DNA from: FEN-1350 sp964643355
GTDB taxonomy: Bacteria; Planctomycetota; Phycisphaerae; Sedimentisphaerales; Anaerohalosphaeraceae
Reading direction: 5' to 3'
DNA: 64,000 bases
Assembly: GCA_964643355.1 (NCBI GenBank)
Contig: CAZXPW010000001.1
Location: 62,001-126,000 of the forward strand
Both the position numbers and the translations under genes were made by a program. Below, piece after piece: positions 43,256 through 51,353 of the stretch; the stretch's first letter is position 1, and each line of letters opens with the position of its first letter. Under the pieces are notes generated by a model. That model was not told where the DNA came from and ran no database searches. It saw nothing but the letters and a program-made list of their open reading frames with translations.

Positions 43256-43367
43256 GGTACAATCTCCTAATTGAGATACTCGACGAACTCCGATTCGGCC
43301 GGCTGTACCACCCCGGTACAAAATCCAAGAACGACCGAACGGTTTTCGTACATTGGTTTTGTCCTAT

Positions 43368-44576
43368 CTATCCATTCGCCGACATCGAGAAAATCGGCAG
43401 ATACATCGCCAGAATCACCACCAAAACGATTGAACCGACGCTGATGATCAGGATCGGTTCCATCAGGCCCAGCAAAGCGGAGATCAACGCATCGACTTTT
43501 CGCTCGTAGTATTCGCTGGTTTTATCCAGAACGCCGGACAACGAACCGCTCTGTTCGCCAATCTGGGTCATTTTGACGGCCACATCAGGAAAGAATCGGC
43601 TGGCCGCCATGCTGGCCGAGATGCTGGACCCCTCGGTTAACCGCTCCCGCGTCTTTTGAATCCCATCGCGCAATACCTCGTTTGTGGTCATGTTCAGGAG
43701 GATATCGAAGGCATCAAGCACGGATACCCCCGAGGCGATCAGGGTAGCTAGCGTTTTGCAAAAGACGGCCACAAAGGCCTGTAATTTAATTTTCCCAAAC
43801 AGCGGGATCGCCAACATGATCCGTCCGAGTCGTCTATGACCGGATTTGGTTTTGCCATACAAGATCGTCAGAATCACCACGGCCGCCAGTCCGGCCACGA
43901 TGTACAGGGCATTCGATGCAATACCGTGATAGACCGCCATGAATCCCTTCGTAAAACCGGGAAGCTTTCCGTGCATCATATCGAACATGGTCTGAAACCG
44001 AGGGATGATGAAGGTCATCAACGCAATGACAATTAACACGACAAACACGACCACAAAGATCGGATAGGCCATCGCTCCTTTGACCTTCCGACCCAGTTTG
44101 TCCCGGTTTTCGTAATAGACGGCCAGCCGCTGCAGCGACTGAGACAGCGAACCTCCGCGCTCGCCGGCCTGGATCATCGCGCAGGCCAGAGTGTTGAAAA
44201 CCTTCGGGTATTCCTTGACGCACTCGCTCATCGGGGTACCGGACTCCAGCATCGCCGAAATGTGTCGAAGGCAGGCCTCAAAATAGCGGTTCTCCATTTC
44301 CGTTGCGACGGTCTCAATGGCGGTAGTGATACCCAACCCACCGTCGAGCATGGTGCTCAACTGCCAGCAGAAAGTCGCCAAATCCTGCGATTTTACCCTC
44401 TTGTATCGAATGGTCTGCTGTTTCGGCGCTGGAGAGCCGACCATGGTTCGAATCGACACTGGCGTTAGATTCTGTTCCCGCAACGACGCAATCACATCGT
44501 CCTCGCTGCCGGCCTGTTGGACGCCGGCATGGCGATTCCCAAATGTATCCCATGCCACAAATTCATACGACTGCAT
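43368..44576 (-). CDS. PilC/GspF inner-membrane platform protein
   Basis: 402 residues from the ATG at 44576 (GAGGAG upstream). A small N-terminal domain (YEFVAWDTFGNRHAGVQQAG, ...IASLREQNLTPVSI) is followed by two GspF domains (about 65-190 and 265-390) with the typical FCWQLSTMLDGGLGITTAIE, QAGERGGSLSQSLQRLAVYY and the second-domain copy MTQIGEQSGSLSGVLDKTSEYYERK. TM helices lie at about 163-185, 215-240 and 372-398. It anchors the assembly ATPase and extracts pilins from the membrane. It is the first gene of the eleven-gene leftward operon. Confidence 0.95.
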   Translation of the reverse strand: MQSYEFVAWDTFGNRHAGVQQAGSEDDVIASLREQNLTPVSIRTMVGSPAPKQQTIRYKRVKSQDLATFCWQLSTMLDGGLGITTAIETVATEMENRYFEACLRHISAMLESGTPMSECVKEYPKVFNTLACAMIQAGERGGSLSQSLQRLAVYYENRDKLGRKVKGAMAYPIFVVVFVVLIVIALMTFIIPRFQTMFDMMHGKLPGFTKGFMAVYHGIASNALYIVAGLAAVVILTILYGKTKSGHRRLGRIMLAIPLFGKIKLQAFVAVFCKTLATLIASGVSVLDAFDILLNMTTNEVLRDGIQKTRERLTEGSSISASMAASRFFPDVAVKMTQIGEQSGSLSGVLDKTSEYYERKVDALISALLGLMEPILIISVGSIVLVVILAMYLPIFSMSANG

Positions 44577-44745
44577 AACAACTCCTCGTATGGAAACACA
44601 ATCTGACACACACCGTCCCTTTCGGATACAACTCTATGCAAGTTTTGTGAAATCTTGCTGAATTGATTCAGAATTCCCAAATCGAAATTTCCAAATTCAA
44701 GGCGATATTTTCGGACCCTGGAGCGGGGGATTGGAATCCCATCTC

Positions 44746-44774
44746 CCCTACAAATTAGATAGTCCCTACAAATT
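44746..44774. repeat. Two 11-bp direct repeats upstream of the pilus operon
   Basis: CCCTACAAATT occurs twice with 18 bases from start to start. This could be a pair of activator or repressor sites for either divergent transcript. Confidence 0.5.
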
Positions 44775-44862
44775 CCCATCCGGGTGATTTGAGCTTAAAT
44801 GCCGATACAATAAACCCACAAATAGCGTCCGATAACGGATGCCTCCTTTGCCAAACGAGAAA

Positions 44863-44884
44863 GCCAGGGAAAGCTGGCATTTTT
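44863..44884 (+). terminator. Hairpin with T tract upstream of the unknown gene
   Basis: GCCAG (44863-44867) and CTGGC (44874-44878) enclose a 6-nt loop and are followed by ATTTTT. The stem is only 5 bp, and it overlaps the -35 of the next promoter, so it may be a leader hairpin rather than a terminator. Confidence 0.35.
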
Positions 44885-44902
44885 CCGAGGATCGGATACA
44901 AT
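44874..44902 (+). promoter_or_regulatory. Candidate promoter of the unknown gene at 44923
   Basis: CTGGCA (44874-44879) and TACAAT (44897-44902) with a 17-base spacer. The leader would be about 14 nt, just enough for the GGAAAGGAAA ribosome site. Confidence 0.4.
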
Positions 44903-44922
44903 AGCGACGGAAAGGAAATCCA

Positions 44923-45654
44923 ATGGAACCAATCAATCGAGAATCGCGAACAAGCGTTCATTTCCAGCTTGGGCTGGTGATTGCCTCTCCGTGGACAACC
45001 GAATCGTCGCGCACCGTCGAGTTGCAAAAAGCCATGTTGGAACAGGGATTGGAATTTGGACAGACCAACACCCGGCCCGGGTCCTTCGTCCTAATCCGGA
45101 ACGAGCCCTCGAACCTGCAGGTCAAGTTCGAAACGCCCGGACCACAATTGACGGGAATCCAGATTCTGGCCAACAATCCCTCCTACGATGTGGACCTGTT
45201 CGGACGGGATGGCCTGGCCGTATTGACGGCCTATCGCCGAATATTTCCGATCGAACATTTGTTGGTCGTTCAGGCCACGGCGAGAATCCATCATTTGTAC
45301 AGTTCTCAGGCCCACGCGTTTCAATATCTGTGGGAAAGCCGACTCAATCAGTCGGGGCAGGATTTCCGATGCCTGGGCAACCGCCCCGTGGCCGGCGGCG
45401 GCTTGCGGTTGCTGATTCCGCCCCATGCGGTGGGCGCCGAAGAACCGCGGTCGATCGAGATCCGGATTGAGTCATTTCTCTTGGAACCCCGAAAATTGCT
45501 GGTGGATACCTTGTTTGTCTGGCCAAAACCCAAACCCTTCACCGCCGAACAAAAAATCGAACCCGAGGCCTATCTTCTGCCGGTCGAACAGTTCGCTTCC
45601 AATGAGGTGTGGACATTCCTGACCAATCCGCAATCCGGGGAAACCCCGGCATAA
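44923..45654 (+). CDS. Conserved-looking protein of unknown function
   Basis: 243 residues, with GGAAAGGAAA ahead of the ATG. No signal peptide and no TM helix. The protein appears as alternating strands and helices: an N-terminal half (GLVIASPWTTESSRTVELQK, FVLIRNEPSNLQVKFETPGP), then HLLVVQATARIHHLYSSQAH in the middle and PRSIEIRIESFLLEPRKLLV late. I recognise no motif. It is divergent from the pilus operon. It could be a planctomycete-restricted family; that is a guess from context only. Confidence 0.7.
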   Translation: MEPINRESRTSVHFQLGLVIASPWTTESSRTVELQKAMLEQGLEFGQTNTRPGSFVLIRNEPSNLQVKFETPGPQLTGIQILANNPSYDVDLFGRDGLAVLTAYRRIFPIEHLLVVQATARIHHLYSSQAHAFQYLWESRLNQSGQDFRCLGNRPVAGGGLRLLIPPHAVGAEEPRSIEIRIESFLLEPRKLLVDTLFVWPKPKPFTAEQKIEPEAYLLPVEQFASNEVWTFLTNPQSGETPA

Positions 45655-45660
45655 TCCGGT

Positions 45661-46134
45661 TCATTCGGCCAATCGCCGGAGAGATTCGCCGACAAAACGA
45701 TGGATGGTCCAATCAGACAGAGCGATGGCGCCAATCGATTGATAAAAATCCAGAGCGGGCTTATTCCAGTCCAGAACGCTGAACTCCATCCTTCCGCACT
45801 CTTGATCGAGGGCTTTGCGTGCCAGACGGCGGAAAAATTCTCTTGCGATTCCCCGGCGGCGAAATTCGGGACGAACAAATATATCTTCTACGAACAAACC
45901 CGGACGACCCACAAAGGTGGAAAAAGTATTGAAATAGATCGCGTATCCAGCCACCCGACGGTCCACTTCGGCCAGCATGGCCTCGGCCACGCGCCTGGGG
46001 CCAAATATGTGTTCCGCCAGCGATTCCCGCGTGGCACAGACTTCGTGCGTCAGATGCTCATACTCGGCCAGTTCCCGAATCATCGAAAGAATCTCGGGCA
46101 CATCTGATACATCAGCGTCGCGAATCGTAAACAA
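45661..46134 (-). CDS. GNAT acetyltransferase, diamine/spermidine type
   Basis: 157 residues with a TTG start at 46134, supported by GGGAG six bases upstream; the first in-frame ATG is well inside the domain. The GNAT fold is complete: FTIRDADVSDVPEILSMIREL at the start, YAIYFNTFSTFVGRPGLFVE with EDIFVRPEFRRRGIAREFF (acetyl-CoA loop RRGIA, about 88-96), and MEFSVLDWNKPALDFYQSIGA near the C-terminus. The FNTFSTF-GRPGL-VEDIFV segment is typical of spermidine/spermine N1-acetyltransferase-like enzymes. It would acetylate a polyamine or similar amine in the cytoplasm. It is convergent with the unknown gene. Confidence 0.9.
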   Translation of the reverse strand: MFTIRDADVSDVPEILSMIRELAEYEHLTHEVCATRESLAEHIFGPRRVAEAMLAEVDRRVAGYAIYFNTFSTFVGRPGLFVEDIFVRPEFRRRGIAREFFRRLARKALDQECGRMEFSVLDWNKPALDFYQSIGAIALSDWTIHRFVGESLRRLAE

Positions 46135-46227
46135 GGGAACTCCCTACAAGAAGTTGGATATCGAATACGGCCCTGTGAAAGAAAAGGGCGCACGGTACAT
46201 CATCAAATCCCGCACATTTGAAAACCA

Positions 46228-47154
46228 TCAGCCCTGAGGTTTCGGCGCTTCGGCCAGGGCACGATTGAGTCGATCGATGGCCTCATCCACCTCGGCGGCG
46301 CTCTTCATGCCAATCACCACCGCATCAAGATACCCGCAGTGCATGGCAAATCGCGCGGCCTTTTCGCGATCTTCGGGATTGGTGAAGTCACCGTTTCCGA
46401 TCAGCTTCATGCCGATCACGCCGTGCTTTTTCTCATGCATGAGCTTGAGTTGTTCCATGACCGCTGGGACATGGGAAGCGTCGCTCTTGGCGTCCCACCG
46501 TTCCACGGGGGTATCCATATGGGCCCCCTGCGGATTAACGCGGACCAGGTGAACATCCACCCAATCCAGCTCAACCGACCGCTTCAGCGCCGGCAAGCTA
46601 TGACACGACAATCCATGAACCCGGATGATCTTCTTTTGTTTGGCTTCTTCAAGGGCATCCATAACTCGCCTGTGGCTCTGATCCCAGTTGGGACTGACCA
46701 TGCAGTGGATCAGGACACTGTCGATATAATCGACGCCGAGTTCCTTGCAAAAGCGATCCAGTTCGGCCAGCGGATTCTCGGGAACGCCGCCCATTTTCGT
46801 CTGGATGAAAAATCTGTCTCGGGGCAACCCTTTGATGGCCCGCTGGACATACGCATGCGTCTTGTAACTGTCCGCCGTATCGATATAAGTAATGCCGCGT
46901 TCATACGCATATCGGATAAGTTTGTTGAAACCCTCGTCGCCGAGGGCGCGCTGGACATTGCCGCTGTTGGAACCAACCCCGATACCCAGACGGCTGAGCT
47001 TGACCCCGGATTTGCCCAGCGGGACCTGATCGGTGGCGGTTCGTTTGGTCGATTGTTCAGCCGCAAAGATCGGCAATCCCGACAAAATCACGCCTCCGGT
47101 CAGGACGGCTGAGGACCCGATGAATTGACGACGCGTTATGGTTGTGTTTCGCAT
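46228..47154 (-). CDS. Tat-exported aldo/keto reductase
   Basis: 308 residues from the ATG at 47154, preceded by GAGGATCG. The N-terminus TTITRRQFIGSSAVLTGGVI is a twin-arginine signal (RRQFIG), cleaved near FAA. The AKR barrel is clear: VKLSRLGIGVGSNSG, catalytic Asp-Tyr in TYIDTADSYKTH (about 90-101), Lys in FFIQTKMGG (about 118-126), then CHSLPALKRSVELDWVDVHL. AKRs use NAD(P)H, which is odd for a periplasmic protein, yet Tat-exported AKRs are common in planctomycetes. Substrate unknown; an oxidised sugar is plausible given the glycosidase neighbours. Confidence 0.92.
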   Translation of the reverse strand: MRNTTITRRQFIGSSAVLTGGVILSGLPIFAAEQSTKRTATDQVPLGKSGVKLSRLGIGVGSNSGNVQRALGDEGFNKLIRYAYERGITYIDTADSYKTHAYVQRAIKGLPRDRFFIQTKMGGVPENPLAELDRFCKELGVDYIDSVLIHCMVSPNWDQSHRRVMDALEEAKQKKIIRVHGLSCHSLPALKRSVELDWVDVHLVRVNPQGAHMDTPVERWDAKSDASHVPAVMEQLKLMHEKKHGVIGMKLIGNGDFTNPEDREKAARFAMHCGYLDAVVIGMKSAAEVDEAIDRLNRALAEAPKPQG

Positions 47155-47207
47155 GGTTCGATCCTCATTAAAGTTCGATGTTCGGTCGCATGTATTATAC
47201 CCCTTTT

Positions 47208-48995
47208 TCAGCGATAGACCAGCACCATCCAATCTTTTTCCGGATCGACGGGAGGCCGGCCAAGCGTCTGTTTGCCGGGGCCACGGAGAACCTCGATTGA
47301 GCCGGGCACAAGCTCCCCCCCCTGCCGGGGATTGAACCAGCGAACCTGATATTCCCCAACATTCTCGCCGAGGTCAAGCTTTGCGACACCCCCTTTGGGC
47401 AGATAGACCGCGAAAACCGAACCCTCATTCGCAAAGCAAAATTGCCCCGCCTCGACCCGTTCGTCGGCGGCAGCCATCTCCCAAAACGGTAGATAGCGGT
47501 GGAAGAAATCCAGAGCGATCCTGGTCTGTCGCCACATCTCCCGTCGGCTGCGCCAGTCTTCACAGTTAAGGTCATTGTTGGGATATTTATACCCAAAATA
47601 CCATTCCACCCCCGCCCCGCCGCCCATCAGATTTCCCCACAGATGCCGGGATCGTATCTCATTATGGCCGGGATCGTCGGCGTCGGGTTTTACGCCGACA
47701 TCGGCCTGGGCGACTTCATCGAGAAAGACCAGCCAGCGTCGTCCCGCTCTGGTCGATTCCATCACCCACTTGAGAGTCTGTTCGTGCGTATCCATCGTCT
47801 GTAAGGATACCCCTTGCAGCCATTCATATCCCAACAACGGACGATAGACTTGCTCGTACTGGCCGGGGAAGGTATGGACAACAACAGGATGATCGTAGGG
47901 GTCCAGGTCGTGAATATATTTGGCGAAGGCCTTGCGTTGTGCGTCGGTGTTGGTGTTCTCCTCTCCAAGGTTCCACAACCAGCCGCGGTGATGGGCGAAT
48001 CGTGCGACCAACTCGCGGTAGTACAGTTTTCGTTGCGGCCCCAGTTCGCCGCCGTCGAGACCCTGATCGTTTTCCTGTTCCTGGCCAATGTTGTGGAGTA
48101 AAATACCAAGTCGATCGGCATGATCGAAGACGATATTCCACTGATCGAGTTTACTACAATCGAAACGGAACCGCTCCTTCGGATCGGTCCAGGGCCAGAC
48201 ATCCTTGCCATCGCCGCCGTCGAGATTGTAGGTGATGAAGTACACGCTGTTCATCCCCTGAGCCGCAAGGTAATTGAATGCGCCGATCAGCCCCTTTCCC
48301 TTGCCGTCCTTCCAGGTTGGATCGTCCCGCTTCCAGTCCTGTTCATGCGGCCGATAGTGGTGGATAAATTCCTTGCCCTTGGCCTCGCCTTCGCGGTTGA
48401 GTCCTTCGATATCGTAGGTCGCGTCAAAGTCGGCATACGCCAGCAGATTTTCCGGGCTGTCGGCGCCGCCTTTGAGGAAATATCCCTTCGTGCCTGAAAA
48501 TTGCAGATAACCTTTTCCACTATCGAACAGAAATCCCTTCGATAAAAACCCGGGGGCATTCCGATCAACGGGCGCAACGGTGAATGTTCCTTTCTCGCCA
48601 TCAAAGGCAGCAGGTTCCCCGGTTTTGGGATCGTCTGCTATCGCAATTTGCTTGCCCGCGCGAAAAGATGCGACATATTCCCACAGACCCGCTTGGTCAG
48701 GCACAAAATGGACTCGCCATCGGTTGCCATCGACAGCGCTGGATTCGGCCGCATTACCGTCCGCAGCATAGTAACCGCACACGGTCAAGGTCTTGCCATC
48801 CTTGCGGAAGGCGACATCGAGACGATAATCGAGGAACGGATTGGGGTCGGCAGATTCGGAGGTTTTCGGGCCGTCGAATGTAATCGTAACGGTTTGCCAA
48901 ACTTTCCTTTCACCGGAAATTCGTACAGCGTGTAGGGTGCCAAATCCGAACACTCCGATCATGATCCAAACTACAAACAGTACCCTGATTTGCAT
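47208..48995 (-). CDS. Secreted DUF5060-type glycosidase (GH140-like barrel)
   Basis: 595 residues with a signal peptide at about 1-23 (VLFVVWIMIGVFGFGTLHA) and AGGAG before the ATG. The N-terminal DUF5060 beta domain (about 30-130) has the pattern WQTVTITFDGP, then FVPDQAGLWEYVASF. A TIM barrel follows (about 165-460): YFLKGGADSPENLLAY, GWLWNLGEENTNTD (Glu pair about 329) and WLVFLDEVAQADVG (about 405), the acidic residues suited to catalysis. The C-terminus is a small beta domain (EYQVRWFNPRQGGELVPGSI), the collagen-binding-like domain of DUF4038/GH140 proteins. Acts outside the cytoplasm on a plant or algal polymer; the bond cut is unknown. Divergent from another DUF5060-like gene. Confidence 0.83.
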   Translation of the reverse strand: MQIRVLFVVWIMIGVFGFGTLHAVRISGERKVWQTVTITFDGPKTSESADPNPFLDYRLDVAFRKDGKTLTVCGYYAADGNAAESSAVDGNRWRVHFVPDQAGLWEYVASFRAGKQIAIADDPKTGEPAAFDGEKGTFTVAPVDRNAPGFLSKGFLFDSGKGYLQFSGTKGYFLKGGADSPENLLAYADFDATYDIEGLNREGEAKGKEFIHHYRPHEQDWKRDDPTWKDGKGKGLIGAFNYLAAQGMNSVYFITYNLDGGDGKDVWPWTDPKERFRFDCSKLDQWNIVFDHADRLGILLHNIGQEQENDQGLDGGELGPQRKLYYRELVARFAHHRGWLWNLGEENTNTDAQRKAFAKYIHDLDPYDHPVVVHTFPGQYEQVYRPLLGYEWLQGVSLQTMDTHEQTLKWVMESTRAGRRWLVFLDEVAQADVGVKPDADDPGHNEIRSRHLWGNLMGGGAGVEWYFGYKYPNNDLNCEDWRSRREMWRQTRIALDFFHRYLPFWEMAAADERVEAGQFCFANEGSVFAVYLPKGGVAKLDLGENVGEYQVRWFNPRQGGELVPGSIEVLRGPGKQTLGRPPVDPEKDWMVLVYR

Positions 48996-49163
48996 AACTT
49001 TCTCCTGCTCTGAACGGATCGTTCATCGGAAACATAATCTCGTTACGATACCGGCTCGACGGACAAAAATCAATCGCCGACTTGGTCATGTCAACCCGAT
49101 TGATCAAACGGCCTGTGCATGGTATCGTGTTGGATGAATCCCAATCACCATCCGGAGAAAGCA

Positions 49164-51269
49164 ATGAAATGCGTAGCGGTGATCTTGATAAGTTTCTCTG
49201 CGGTTATTCCAACTGCGACCGTCCAATCCGAAATCGTGTTGAAGGCGTCGTCCGACCAGGTTGGTCAATACGCAAAGATGGATTTTACCATCGCGATTGA
49301 GAATACCTTTAAAAATCCATTTGATCCCCAACAATCGGATATCGTCCTTCTGATCAAAGGTCCTGAAGGCCAATCGGTATCCGTTCCGGCCTTCTGGTAT
49401 CAGGACTTCGAGCGGATCCCGATTGGGGACAACAAAGGCGCCAGTGTTTTCTGTCCGCTCAACAACGGCTCCTGGAAAGCGCGTTATGCGGCGGCAAGAC
49501 CCGGACGATACCAAGCCATAGCACAATGGAACAATCTGGCCGGTTGTGTTGTCTCCAATACCATCGAATTCGAAATCACGCCCTCCGCTGATCCCGGCTT
49601 TGTCGGTATCCACAAGACCGATCCGCGGTTCTTTCAGTTCACTAACGGCGATTTTTTCTTCCCGATCGGCCAGAATGTCGCGTTCATCGGCGAAAGCCAG
49701 TATGTCAACCTCACCAAAGCCGATGCGATTTTCAAGGCCATGGCCGAGAATGGGGCCAACTTCGCCCGCGTCTGGGCGTGCTGTGAGGATTGGGCGATAG
49801 CGATCGAGGCCCGCAAGAGCGCTTTCGATCGTTCATGGGCACGGCAGCCGAATCAGTTCGTACCATTGCCCGACGACACCTCCGGCCGCAAATGTGTCCG
49901 CATCGGTGGCTCTGCCAAACCAGCCCTGACGGTTGATCCCTCGCATCCCGTTGCGCTGCGCCCCAGCACCGCCTACACGCTCATCGCCCGACTCCGCAGC
50001 GACAAACCCGCGACCGTCCAGATCCGCTTCGGCCGTCAGGACAAATCCCTCGCCCTCGACCCCGCGGAGGGCTGGGTAATGCTCGATCACCGTTTCACCA
50101 CCGATGACGGTGAACGCTCACTCGGCCGAATCACGCTGACGGTACAGAATTCCGCCACCGTCTGGCTCGACGGCCTGTCGCTCACCGAGGCCGCTGGCGG
50201 GCCGGAGCTGCTCTGGGAGGCCGATGTCAACCGGCCGGCACGAGGCGTGTATAACCAGATCGACTGCTTCATGCTCGATCAAGTGGTTCGGTCGGCCGAA
50301 CAGCACGGCATCTACCTGATGCTTTGCTTGATCACGCGCGATCTGTACATGGACGATCTTAAAACCGCCGACAGCGACGCCTATCGCACGGCCGTCAGGG
50401 ACGCTCAGAACCTGCTCCGCTACGCCGTCGCCCGCTGGGGCTACTCTTCGCATGTCGCGGCATGGGAGTACTTCAACGAGATCGACCCTGGCCTGCCGAC
50501 CGACCGCTTCTACTCCGAACTGGCCAACTATCTCGACAAGGTCGATCCGTATCGCCACCTGCGAACCACGAGTACCTGGAGTCCGTCCTCCCGTGACTGC
50601 CAACTGCCGGCCTTGGATATCGCGCAAATCCATCATTACATGCGGCCGTCCGACAAGGATAAATTCCGCGATCAGTTCACTGTTCTAATTGAAAAAAGCA
50701 ACTGGCTCCGCCAATATGCCCCCGCCAAACCCGCAACCCTTGGCGAGTTCGGCCTGGCCGACGACAAATGGGGTCTCAGTCCTTATCTGAACCAGGACCC
50801 GGACTGTATTCATTTCGAAACCTCGCTGTGGGCAGCCGCATTCGCCGGTGGCTCGGGAACAGATCTGTTCTGGTGGTGGGATCAACTCGACCGCCAGAAG
50901 GTCTATCCGCACTATCGCCCGCTTGCCGAATACATGCGAGGCGTATCATTTGCAGGGATGCAATCCGACAAAGCGGTAATTTCGGGTGTAAATCTCGACG
51001 CCCTCGGCTACCAATCGGACAAGGCCGCCTATCTTTGGATCTTCGACCACACCGCCAACTGGTCCAGCCGAATCATCGAGAAACAACCACCCAGGATAGT
51101 CGCCGGTGCCCGGTTATCCATTCACAATCTGCCTGCGGGAACTTATTCTGTCGAATGGTGGGATACGAGGTCCGGCAAGGTTATTCAACAGATGGAGGTC
51201 AACATCCCACAGGAAATTCAGATCCCTCCGTTTTCTTCCGACATCGCCTGCAAGGTTCAGATGAAATAA
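49164..51269 (+). CDS. Secreted DUF5060 plus clan A glycoside hydrolase
   Basis: 701 residues from the ATG at 49164 (GGAGAAAG upstream). Signal peptide about 1-22. DUF5060 at about 22-130 (KMDFTIAIENTFKNPFDPQQ). The clan A barrel starts at about 145 (FFPIGQNVAFIGESQYVNLT) and is split by an inserted jelly roll at about 235-345 (HPVALRPSTAYTLIARLRSD, SATVWLDGLSLTEA). It resumes with the acid/base Glu in VAAWEYFNEIDPGL (about 434) and the nucleophile in PATLGEFGLADDKWG (about 530), then GTDLFWWWDQLD. A carbohydrate-binding insertion inside the barrel is uncommon. Likely an exported beta-glycanase of GH5-like type; specificity unknown. It heads a row of three plus-strand glycan genes. Confidence 0.86.
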   Translation: MKCVAVILISFSAVIPTATVQSEIVLKASSDQVGQYAKMDFTIAIENTFKNPFDPQQSDIVLLIKGPEGQSVSVPAFWYQDFERIPIGDNKGASVFCPLNNGSWKARYAAARPGRYQAIAQWNNLAGCVVSNTIEFEITPSADPGFVGIHKTDPRFFQFTNGDFFFPIGQNVAFIGESQYVNLTKADAIFKAMAENGANFARVWACCEDWAIAIEARKSAFDRSWARQPNQFVPLPDDTSGRKCVRIGGSAKPALTVDPSHPVALRPSTAYTLIARLRSDKPATVQIRFGRQDKSLALDPAEGWVMLDHRFTTDDGERSLGRITLTVQNSATVWLDGLSLTEAAGGPELLWEADVNRPARGVYNQIDCFMLDQVVRSAEQHGIYLMLCLITRDLYMDDLKTADSDAYRTAVRDAQNLLRYAVARWGYSSHVAAWEYFNEIDPGLPTDRFYSELANYLDKVDPYRHLRTTSTWSPSSRDCQLPALDIAQIHHYMRPSDKDKFRDQFTVLIEKSNWLRQYAPAKPATLGEFGLADDKWGLSPYLNQDPDCIHFETSLWAAAFAGGSGTDLFWWWDQLDRQKVYPHYRPLAEYMRGVSFAGMQSDKAVISGVNLDALGYQSDKAAYLWIFDHTANWSSRIIEKQPPRIVAGARLSIHNLPAGTYSVEWWDTRSGKVIQQMEVNIPQEIQIPPFSSDIACKVQMK

Positions 51270-51353
51270 ATGGATCGATTGTCCGGTCTATTCGATTGTG
51301 TTATCCTATGTTACAATTGGATTATGCTTCAAACGGTTTGAAAGGTTGTGTCT

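Larger units (their letters stand above)
44577..44922. other. Divergent regulatory region upstream of the pilus operon
   Basis: 346 bases between pilC (minus) and the unknown gene at 44923 (plus). It contains a palindrome CTGAAT-TG-ATTCAG (44658-44671), two direct repeats CCCTACAAATT (44746-44756, 44764-44774) and a hairpin with T tract at 44863-44883 next to a candidate promoter. No gene is seen. No clear pilC promoter could be picked out. Confidence 0.45.

Noticed and set aside
44811..44890. Possible cyclic di-GMP riboswitch upstream of the unknown gene
   Set aside because: GCC/GGC hairpins and AAAGCCAGGG are suggestive, but the conserved GEMM core could not be lined up.
47327..47340. CCGGGGATTGAACCAG, resembling a tRNA T arm on the minus strand
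   Set aside because: It encodes the WFNPRQGG part of the DUF5060 protein; no tRNA cloverleaf can be drawn.
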